64,000 bases of DNA. Origin: Dastarcus helophoroides (lineage: Eukaryota; Arthropoda; Insecta; Coleoptera; Bothrideridae). The stretch lies in the NCBI GenBank assembly GCA_028583605.1, contig CM053335.1:15622553-15686552 (forward strand), written 5' to 3'. The notes below the pieces were generated by a model. It did not search any database and had not been told where the DNA came from. It was given only the letters and a program-made list of their open reading frames with translations. Positions 23,606 to 32,400 of this stretch are shown piece by piece; the stretch's first letter is position 1, and every line of letters starts with the position of its first letter. A program made the position numbers and the translations under genes.

Positions 23606-26270
23606 GGAATTTACCAGGTAATGTAGGTGGATACTAAGAAAGGACTTTTCGAAATTCAGCCCCTAAGAAGGTGAAAATGGATATTAAACTTCATAAGAAT
23701 TAGGACGACAGTTTATGGGAGGTGTCCCATTTTTCAAATTCAGCCCCTAAGAGAGTAAAAATGCTTACCAAATTTCATATTAATCAGGATGAAAGTTTAT
23801 GAGTGGTGCGTCAATTTTGAAATTCAGCCCCTAAGAGGGTGAAAATGTGTATCAAATGTCTTATGAATCAGGACGAAAGTTTATAGAAGATGCATCATTT
23901 TTGAAATAACAGCCTCTAAGAGGGTGAAAATGTATATCAAATTTCATATGCATCAATGCATCAGGACGAAAGTTTTTGAGCCGTAAGTCATTTTTGAAAT
24001 TCAGCCCCTAGCAGGGTGAAAATGTGTATCAAATGTCTTATGAATCAGGACGAACGTTTATAGGAGATGCATCATTTTTGAAATAACAGCCTCTAAGAGG
24101 GTGAAAATGTGCATCAAATTTTATATGAATCAGGACAAAAGTTTTTGAGCGGTAAGTCATTTTTGAAATTCAGTCCCTAGCAGGGTGAAAATGTGTATCA
24201 AATTTGATATGAATCAGGACGAAAGTGTATCGGCGGTGCGTAATTTTTGAAATTCAGCCCCTAAGAGGGTAAAAATGTGTATCAAATGTCTTATGAATCA
24301 GGACGAACGTTTATAGGAGATGCATCATTTTTAAAATAACAGCCTCTAAGAGGGTGAAAATGTATATCAAATTTTATATGCATCATGACGAAAGTTTTTG
24401 GGCCGTAAGTCATTTTTGAAATTCAGCCCCTAGCAGGGTGAAAATGTGTATCAAATGTCTTATGAATCAGGACGAACGTTTATAGGAGATGCATCATTTT
24501 TGAAATAACAGCCTCTAAGAGGGTGAAAATGTGCATCAAATTTTATATGAATCAGGACAAAAGTTTTTGAGTGGTAAGTCATTTTTGAAATTCAGCCCCT
24601 AAGAGGGTGAAAATGTGTATCAAATGTCTTATGAATCAGGACGAACGTTTATAGGAGATGCATCATTTTTGAAATAACAGCCTCTAAGAGGGTGAAAATG
24701 TATATCAAATTTTATATGCATCAGGACGAAAGTTTTTGGGCCGTAAGTCATTTTTGAAATTCAGCCCCTAGCAGGGTGAAAATGTGTATCAAATGTCTTA
24801 TGAATGAGGACGAAAGTTTATAGAAGATGCATCATTTTTGAAATAACACCCTCTAAGAGGGTGAAAATGTGTATCAAATTTCATATGAATTAGGACGAAA
24901 GTTTTTGAGCGGTAAGTCATTTTTGAAATTCAGCCCCTAGCAGGGTGAAAATGTGTATCAAATTTGATATGAATCAGGACGAAAGTTTATGAACGGTGCG
25001 TCATTTTTGAAATTCAGCCCCTAAGAGGGTGAAAATGTGTATCAAATGTCTTATGAATCAGGACGAACGTTTATAGGAGATGCATCATTTTTAAAATTCA
25101 GCCTCTAAGAGGGTGAAAATGGATATTAAACTTCATAAGAATTAGGACGATCTTTTATGGGAGGTGTCCTATTTTTCAAATTCAGCCCCTAAGAGAGTAA
25201 ATATGCTTACCAAATTTCATATTAATCAGGATGAAAGTTTGTGGTGCGTTATTTTTGAAATTCAGTCCCTGAGAGGGTGAAAATGTGTATCAAATGTCCT
25301 ATGAATCAGGACGAACGTTTATAGGAGATGCATCATTTTTGAAATAACAGCCTCTAAGAGGGTGAAAATGTATATCAAATTTCATATGCATCAGGACGAA
25401 AGTTTTTGAGCCGTAAGTCATTTTTGAAATTTAGCCCCTAGCAGGGTGAAAATGTGTATCAAATGTCTTATGAATCAGGATGAAAGTTTATAGAAGATGC
25501 ATCATTTTTGAAATAACAGCCTCTAAGAGGGTGAAAATGTGTATTAAATTTCATATGAATTAGGACGAAAGTTTTTGAGCGGTAAGTCATTTTTGAAATT
25601 CAGCCCCTAGCAGGGTGAAAATGTGTATCAAATTTGATATGAATTAGGACGAAAGTGTATCGGCGGTGCGTCTTTTTGAAATTCAGCCCCTAAGAGGGTG
25701 AAAATGTGTATCAAATGTCTTATGAATCAGGATGAAAGTTTATGGGAGATGCATCATTTTTAAAATTCAGCCTCTAAGAGGGTGAAAATGGATATTAAAC
25801 TTCATAAGAATTAGGACGATCTTTTATGGGAGGTGTCCTATTTTTCAAATTCAGCCCCTAAGAGAGTAAAATGCTTACCAAATTTCATATTAATCAGGAT
25901 GAAAGTTTGTGGTGCGTCATTTTTGAAATTCAGCCCCTAAGAGGGTAAAAATGTGTATCAAATGTCTTATGAATCAGGACGAACGTTTATAGGAGATGCA
26001 TCATTTTTAAAATAACAGCCTCTAAGAGGGTGAAAATGTATATCAAATTTTATATGCATCAGGACGAAAGTTTTTGAGTCGTAAGTCATTTTTGAAATTC
26101 AGCCCCTAGCAGGGTGAAAATGTGTATCAAATGTCTTATGAATCAGGACGAAAGTTTATAGAAGATGCATCATTTTTGAAATAACAGCCTCTAAGAGGGT
26201 GAAAATGTGTATCAAATTTCATATGAATCAGGACAAAACTTTTTAAGCGGCAAGTCATTTAGGAAATTCA
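23606..26270 (+). repeat. ~85-bp satellite array (CAGCCCCTAAGAGGGTGAAAA family), left part
   Basis: About 31 tandem monomers of 83-92 bp. Each contains 'agcccctaagagggtgaaaa', then 'tatcaaat.t.atatgaatc', then 'aggacgaaagttt'. The spacing of 'gtgaaaatg' near 23671, 23754, 23840, 23924, 24016 and 24101 sets the period. Monomer types alternate (agcccctagCAGGG, agcctctaaGAGGG), giving a dimeric and longer order. Blocks such as 'gatattaaacttcataagaa' recur at about 23680, 25131 and 25791, which is a higher-order repeat. A Penelope-like element splits the array at 26270. Confidence 0.93.
26258..26270. repeat. Target-site duplication of the PLE, left copy
   Basis: 'tttaggaaattca' is present here and at 28268-28280 on the other side of the PLE. 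It is 13 bp long and derives from the satellite monomer. Confidence 0.8.
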
Positions 26271-26308
26271 TAAGTTTGATGGAACGGACTGGTCCTTGGT
26301 TATCTTCA

Positions 26309-26684
26309 AAAATTGAAACACAGAACTTGTCCCCTGAAACCAAGAAAAATTAAAAAACACAACAAGGTTGCTCTAACGCGTTTCGACAGCCAAGCTGTCA
26401 TCTTCAGAGAGAAACTAACATCTAATCTTAAAATTAACCCTTATATACTAAGAATATTCACTTCGTGCGTGATCGGCCGCACCCGAACGCGCATCCAATC
26501 ATACACGTCGTTGTGTCACAATTTCTTATCTATCAACCTTAACTATTTTTAACAGGGATGAATGGCCTAAAGGTCCAGCGCAACCATAAGGTTGTTTCCA
26601 GCCTTATGGATGGCTAAGCTCTCACATGCATTTAACATATAATTCTTATTAACTACTCTTAACAATTTAATATCATTATCTATC
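26309..26684 (-). repeat. Left inverted arm of the PLE
   Basis: Reverse complement of 27891-28270, 376 bp against 380 bp; the difference is a 4-bp deletion near 26587. Near-identical otherwise. Outside it lie another ~38 bp of PLE end (26271-26308, containing 'ggactggtccttggttatc') that the right side lacks but the dispersed copies share. Confidence 0.9.
26368..26415 (-). ncRNA. Hammerhead-type ribozyme motif, PLE left arm
   Basis: On the minus strand: CTCT (stem I), CTGAAGA (conserved CUGANGA box), an unpaired T, GACAGC-TTG-GCTGTC (6-bp stem II), GAAA, a very short stem III CGCG, then T before the predicted cut, and AGAG closing stem I. Hammerheads with minimal stem III are a known feature of Penelope-like ends. 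The extra T before stem II departs from the standard core, so activity is not assured. Confidence 0.65.
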
Positions 26685-26687
26685 AAA

Positions 26688-27470
26688 ATGGCTAGAAAAA
26701 GAAAAAAAAAAAAAAAAAAAAAAGAATTCAGCAAATTAGAATTCCAGCAACTCAGTTTGTCAGTCAAAAATTCCCAAGAGTTTGTACAGAAAATTCAGAA
26801 TGAAGAGTTGTTGGAAGGTGAAATGCTGGTTTCTTTTGATGTTTCTTCCCTCTTTCCCAGTGTACCCATACCTCAAACTTTATTATACCTTCGAGATCTG
26901 TTGGAATCTAATAACCTTTCAGGCAAAATTATTGACGAATATATTTCATTAACGAAAATATGTATGGATCAAAATTATTTCCAAATTAATAACGAATTTT
27001 ATGAACAACTTGAGAGAGCAGCCATGGGAAATCCTTTGTCACCTTTCATGGCTGAGCTCTTCATGGGTGTTTTTGAAAGTCGTCTTAAAAATGAATGTAG
27101 TTTGTTTCCTAGGGTATGGATTAGATATGTAGATGATATTTTTGCTATTTTCGACACAAAAAATCAAAATTTAGATAATTTCATTGATGTTTTAAATTCA
27201 CGTTTTCCAACAGTTAAATTCACTGTAGAATTAGAGAAAGAAGCCGCTTTACCATTTTTAGACATTTTAGTTATTAGGAATAAAAATAGATTAGAATTTG
27301 ATGTATATAGGAAAGATTCCAGTACCTTCCGCTATATAACTTCCGATTCTAACCATTGCATACAGCACAAAATGGCAAGCTTCAACTTCCTTGCCCATCG
27401 CCTTCTGAGTCTTCCTCTTAGTAGGGAAAGATTCAGAAAGGAGTTAAAAGACAATAAAACATATAGCTGA
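26688..27470 (+). pseudogene. PLE reverse transcriptase, 5'-truncated and frameshifted
   Basis: The first 12 residues (MARKRKKKKKKK) come from the A-rich junction and are not native. From about residue 13 the sequence is a Penelope-type reverse transcriptase. It shows motif A with the metal-binding aspartate D51 (VSFDVSSLFPSVP), then MGNPLSP at 113-119, the catalytic YVDD at 147-150, and LPFLDILV at 188-195. The fingers region that normally precedes motif A is missing. The frame ends at 27470, while the same protein continues in the +1 frame from about 27448 (TIKHIAEVNGF), which places a one-base shift between about 27445 and 27470. The enzyme would copy the element RNA at a nicked target. 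Confidence 0.9.
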
Positions 27471-28053
27471 AGTTAATGGATTCGATCCAAATATTATTTA
27501 TAAAATTATTAATAAGAAAAAATTTAAATGTGAATTGGTGAATACTACAACTTTCCGAGCTGATGAAAACAAAAACTTTAAATTCGTCTCACTTCCATTT
27601 GAACCCTCGCTCACGCAGGGTTTGGGTGGAATTTTACGAAATCAGGGTTTTCGGGTTATTTATACTTCTAATGGAAAATTAAATTCGCTTTTAGGTAGTT
27701 TAAAGGATAAAGTAGAGCAAACAGATAAGTCTGGTATTTACCAAATTTCATGTAAGGATTGTCCTCAAAAGTATGTTGGACAAACTAGACGATCTCTTAA
27801 AATCCGACTCAAAGAACATTTGGCTCATTTGAGGTACGGAAGAACTGAGAAGTCAAGTGTGGCTCGACATGCTTTTGAATTAGATCATAGGATAGATAAT
27901 GATATTAAATTGTTAAGAGTAGTTAATAAGAATTATATGTTAAATGCATGTGAGAGCTTAGCCATCCATAAGGCTGGAAACAACCTTATGAATGGTTGCG
28001 CTGGACCTTTAGGCCATTCATCCCTGTTAAAAATAGTTAAGGTTGATAGATAA
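27448..28053 (+). pseudogene. PLE C-terminal part: linker and GIY-YIG endonuclease
   Basis: This is the continuation of the reverse transcriptase after a one-base frameshift; the first ATG-like entry in this frame is not a real start. Counting from the GTG/ATG region at 27535, the GIY-YIG core is SGIYQISC (67-69 GIY) and KYVGQTRRSLKIRLKEH (80-82 YVG), with the basic/His positions R85-H95. The metal-binding Glu is in CESLAIHK (E140). A CxxC pair (CKDC, 73-76) recalls the zinc-finger-like element of Penelope endonucleases. The last ~55 codons lie inside the inverted arm, so their antisense is duplicated at 26520-26684. The role is target DNA nicking for insertion. Confidence 0.92.
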
Positions 28054-28270
28054 GAAATTGTGACACAACGACGTGTATGATTGGATGCGCGTTCGGGTGC
28101 GGCCGATCACGCACGAAGTGAATATTCTTAGTATATAAGGGTTAATTTTAAGATTAGATGTTAGTTTCTCTCTGAAGATGACAGCTTGGCTGTCGAAACG
28201 CGTTAGAGCAACCTTGTTGTGTTTTTTAATTTTTCTTGGTTTCAGGGGACAAGTTCTGTGTTTCAATTTT
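27891..28270 (+). repeat. Right inverted arm of the PLE
   Basis: Inverted partner of 26309-26684. It holds the end of the endonuclease frame, a non-coding 3' part, a hammerhead-type motif, and 'tttcttggtttcaggggac', which resembles a splice acceptor. Confidence 0.9.
28165..28212 (+). ncRNA. Hammerhead-type ribozyme motif, PLE right arm
   Basis: CTCT at 28168-28171 pairs with AGAG at 28205-28208 (stem I). CTGAAGA lies at 28172-28178, T28179 is unpaired, and GACAGC/GCTGTC at 28180-28185 and 28189-28194 form stem II with loop TTG. GAAA lies at 28195-28198. Stem III is only A28198-T28203 and C28199-G28202. The predicted cut is after T28204. The same core is repeated in every dispersed copy listed below, which argues that it is a real conserved part of the element. 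Confidence 0.65.
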
Positions 28271-28790
28271 AGGAAATTCAGCCCCTAGCAGGGTGAAAAT
28301 GTGTATCAAATTTGATATGAATCAGGACGAAAGTGTATCGGCGGTGCGTCATTATTGAAATTTAGCCCCTAAGAGGGTGAAAATGTCTATCAAATGTCTT
28401 ATGAATCAGGACTAAAGTTTATAGGAGGTGCACCATTTTTTAAGTAACAGCCTCTAAAAGGGTAAAAATGTGTATTAAATTGCGTATGAATCAGGATGAA
28501 AGTTTTTGAGCGGTAAGTCATTTTTGAAATTCAGCCCCTAGCAGGGTGAAATGTGTATCAAATTTGATATGAATCAGGACGAAAGTGTATCGGCTTTTCG
28601 TCATTTTTGAAATTCAGCCCCTAAGAGGGCGAAAAGTGTATCAAATGTCTTATGAATAGAAAGAAAGTTTATCGGAGATGCATCATTTTTGAAATTCAGC
28701 CCCTAAGAGGGTGAAAAAGGGTATCAAATTTCATATAAGTCAGGACTAAAGTTTATGGGAGATGACTCAATTTTTGAGGTTGGAAACGTG
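28268..28790 (+). repeat. ~85-bp satellite array, right part
   Basis: About six more monomers of the array at 23606-26270. They begin with the second copy of the 13-bp PLE target duplication (28268-28280) and fade out near 28790. Confidence 0.92.
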
Positions 28791-29303
28791 ATCTGAGAAC
28801 AGTCGAATGATTCATGACGTATTGCTCCTAAGAATTTTCATCGAGTTCACAGCCTGTACTGTATAAAAATGTTGAAATTTTGAAAGAAAATATAAATTAA
28901 AAAAAACGAAAATTTCAAAAGAGGAAACTTAAAGCAGTGAGAATTAAAAAAAAACGAAAATTTAGGAAAAGTGGAAAATTTAAAAAAAGTTTACATTAAA
29001 AAAACAAAATGTTCAAATTTTGCAAAATAGTTGGAAATTTCTAAAAATTAGTCGAAATTTTAACAAAATATCGAGATTTGAAAAAACCGAAATTTTCGAA
29101 TAGTCGAAATTTTAAAGAAATCTTCAGAAAAATTCGGAAGTCTGTAAAAAAAATCAAAATTTCCAAACAAAAAATCAAAATAATTAACATTTTCAAAAAA
29201 AAGCTGAGGACATTTTGAAGAAAATTGAAACTTCCAGAAAAAAAAGCTGAAATTTGAGAAAGCTGAGAAGTTTTCGAAAAATTTATAATTTTGCAAAATA
29301 GTT

Positions 29304-29445
29304 TGATACAACGGACTGGTCCTTGGTTATCTTCAAAAATTGAAACACAGAACTTGTCCCCTAAAACCAAGAAAAATTAAAAAACACAACAAAGGTTGCT
29401 CTAACGCGTTTCGACAGCCAAGCTGTCATCTTCAGAGAGAAACTA
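29304..29445 (-). mobile_element. Solo PLE end with hammerhead motif
   Basis: About 142 bp match the outer part of the PLE left arm (26281-26415), in the same orientation. It contains 'ggactggtccttggttatc', the splice-acceptor-like stretch and the hammerhead core, and stops exactly at the 5' side of the ribozyme (gagagaaac). A 5-bp 'tagtt' occurs at both borders (29299-29303, 29444-29448). The satellite unit is interrupted and resumes, so this is a real insertion. Confidence 0.88.
29397..29442 (-). ncRNA. Hammerhead-type ribozyme motif, solo PLE end
   Basis: The minus strand has CTCT, CTGAAGA, T, GACAGC-TTG-GCTGTC, GAAA, CGCGTT, AGAG: identical in core and stem II to the motifs of the full element. 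The insertion boundary coincides with the start of the motif. Confidence 0.62.
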
Positions 29446-32400
29446 GTTCGAAATTTCAAAATGTGAGTCGAAATTTTAACAAAATGTCGCAATTTGAAAA
29501 CATCGTCATTTTAGAATGATTTCGAAATATTAGAGAAATCTTCAAAAAAAATTCGAAAGTTTGCAAAAAAATCAAAATTTTTAAAAATCAACCATTTCAA
29601 AAAAGGCTAAAAAAAGTTGATATTTTGAAAAAGATGAAATTTGCAGAAAAACAAGCCAAACTTTGAAAAAGTTGAGAAATTTTTAAAAATTTCAAATTTT
29701 GCAAAATAGTTGGAAATTTCAAAAAATTAGTCGAAATTTTAACAAAATATAGCGATTTGAAAAAATCGAAATTTTCGATAGTCGAAATTTTAAGGAAATC
29801 TTCAATAAAAAATTGGGAAGTTTGTAAATAAATCAAAATTTCCAAACAAAAAATCAAAAAAATCAACATTTTCAAAAAAAGCTGTGAAAAGTCGACATTT
29901 TGAAGAAAGTTGAAACTTCCAGAAAAAAAGCGGAAATCGAGAAAGCTGAGAGGTTTTCGAAAAATTCAAATTTTGCAAAATAGTTCGAAATTTCAAAAAA
30001 TTAGTTGAAATTTTAACAAATGTCGCTATTTGATAACATAGAAATTTTCAAATGAAGTCGAACTTTTAAATCTTCAAAAAAAATTCGAAAGTTTGCAAAA
30101 TCAAATTTTCAAAAAATCAAAATTTTTAAAAATCAACCATTACAAAAAAAAGCTGAAAAAAGTCGATATTTTGAAAAAATTTAAATTTCCAGAAAAAAAG
30201 AGCCTAAATTTGAGAAAGCTTAAGAAGTCTTCGAAAAATTCAAATTTTGCAAAATAGTTCGAAATTTCAAAAAATTCGTCGAAATTTTAACAAAATGTCG
30301 CGATTTGAAAACATCAAAATTTTCGGATGAGGTCGAAATTTTAAAGAAATCTTTAAAAAAATTAGAAAGTTTGCACAATCAAAATTTTTAAAAGTCAACA
30401 ATTTCAAAAAAAAATGCTGAAAGAAGTCGATATTTTGAAAAAGTTGAAATTTCCAGAAAAACGAGCCAAACTTTGAAAAAGTTGAGAAATTTTTGAAATT
30501 TTCAAATTTTGCAAAATAGTTCGAAATTTCAAAAAATTAGTCGAAATTTTGATAAAATGTCGCAATTTGAAAACATCGAAATTTTCGAATGAAGCGAAAT
30601 TTCAAAGAAATCTTTAAAAAAATTCGAAAGTTTGCAAAATCAAATTTTTTAAAATTCAAGTTTCAAAAAAAAGCTGAAAAAACTCGATATTTTGAAAAAG
30701 TAGAATTTGCAGAAAAGCAAGCCAAAATTTGAAAAAGTTGAGACATTTTTGAAAATTTCAAATTTTGCAAAATAGTTCGAAGTTTCAAAAAATTGATCGA
30801 AATTTTAAGAAAATGTCGCGATTTGAAAACATCGAAATTTTCGAATGAAATCGAAATTTTAAAGAAATCTTCAAAAAAAATCGAGTTTGCAAAATCAAAA
30901 TTTAAAAACAAATCAAAATTTTTAAAAATCAACAATTTCAAAACAAAAGTTGAAAAAGTCGATATTTCGAAAAAGATCAAAGTTACAGAAAAAAAATTTG
31001 AAAAAGTTGAAATTTCCAGAAAAAAAGCCAAAATTTGAAAAAGTTGGGAAATTGTTGAAAATTTCATATTTTGCAAAATAGTTCGAAATTTCCAAAAATT
31101 ATTCGAAATTTTAACATGTCTCGATTTGAAAACATCGAAATTTTCGAATGAAGTCGAAATTTTAAAGAAATCTTCAAAAAAATCGAAAATGCAAAATCAA
31201 AATTTTCAAAAAAAAATTTTTAAAAGCAGCAATTTAAAAAAAGGCGGAAAAAACTCGATATTTTGAAAAAGTTGAAATTCCAGAAAAAAAAACCAAAATT
31301 TGAGAAAGTTGAGAACATTTTGAAAATTTCAAATTTTGCAAAATAGTTCGAAATTTCAAAAAATTGGTCGAAATTTTAACAGAATGTCGCGATTTAAAAA
31401 CATCGAAATTTTCGAATGAAGTTGAAATTTTAAATAAAATTTCAACAAAAAAATCGAAAGACTGCAAAAAACTTAAAACTTTCAAAAAAATCAAAATTAA
31501 AAAATCAACATTTTCAAAAAAAAGCTGAGAAAAGTCGACAGTTTAAAAAAAAGTTGAAATTTCCAAAAAATATCGAAAATTTAAAAAAACAGAAATATTC
31601 GAAACTTTCAATTTTGCAAAATAGTTTGAAATTTCAAAAAATTAGTCAAAATTTTAACAAAATGTCGCGATTTGAAAACATCAAAATTTTCGCATGAAGT
31701 CGAAATTTTAAAGAAATCTTCAAAAAAAATTCGAAAGTTTGCAAAATCAAAATTTTCAAAAAAATCAAAACTTAAAAATCAACAATTTCAAAAAAAAGCT
31801 AAAAAAAGTCGATATTTTGAAAAAGTTGAAATTTTCAGAAAAAAAGCCAAAATTTGAAAAAGTTGAAATTTTCAGAAAAAATGCCAAAATTTGAAAAAGT
31901 TGAGAAATTTTTAAAAATTTCAAATTTTGCAAAATAGTTCGAAATTTCAAAAAATTAGTCGAAGTTTTAACAAATTTGATTTGAAAAAAAAAACGAAATT
32001 TTGGAATAAAATCGAAATTTAAATAAAAATCTTCAAAAAAAATTCGAAAGCTTGTAAAATAAATATTAATTTTCAAAAAAATCAATAAAAAAGCTGAGAA
32101 AAGTCGATATTTTAAAAAAAGATGAAATTTGCAGAAAAAATAAAAATTTGAAAAAGCTTAGACGTTTTTGAAAATTCCAAATTTTGCAAAATAGTTCCAA
32201 ATTTCAAAAAATTAGTCGAAGATTTAATAAAATGTCGCGATTTGAAAAAAATCGAAATTTTTGAATTAAGTACAAATTTTAAATAAATTTAAAAAAAATT
32301 GAAAGACTGCAAAAAATCAAAACTTAAAAAAAATCAAAATTGAAAAAATCAACATTTTCAGAAAACGCTGAAAAATGTCGACAGTTTAAAAAAAGTTGGA

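Larger units (their letters stand above)
26271..28267 (+). mobile_element. Penelope-like retroelement with inverted ends and hammerhead motifs
   Basis: This ~2-kb insertion in the 85-bp satellite is flanked by a 13-bp duplication. It contains, in order: an inverted copy of the element's own 3' end (26309-26684), an A-rich junction (26697-26723), a 5'-truncated reverse transcriptase, a GIY-YIG endonuclease after one frameshift, and the 3' end (27891-28270). Reverse transcriptase plus GIY-YIG on one frame is diagnostic of Penelope-like elements. Inverted or direct 'pseudo-LTR' ends and hammerhead ribozymes are known for this group. The inverted arms include the last ~55 codons of the endonuclease. 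The missing N-terminal part and the frameshift mean this copy is probably dead, though recent by the quality of its arms. Confidence 0.92.

Noticed and set aside
26313..26552. 79-codon frame present twice, also at 28027-28266 (-)
   Set aside because: The two are identical only because the PLE arms are inverted copies, and the frame covers the antisense of the hammerhead region. It is non-coding by context.
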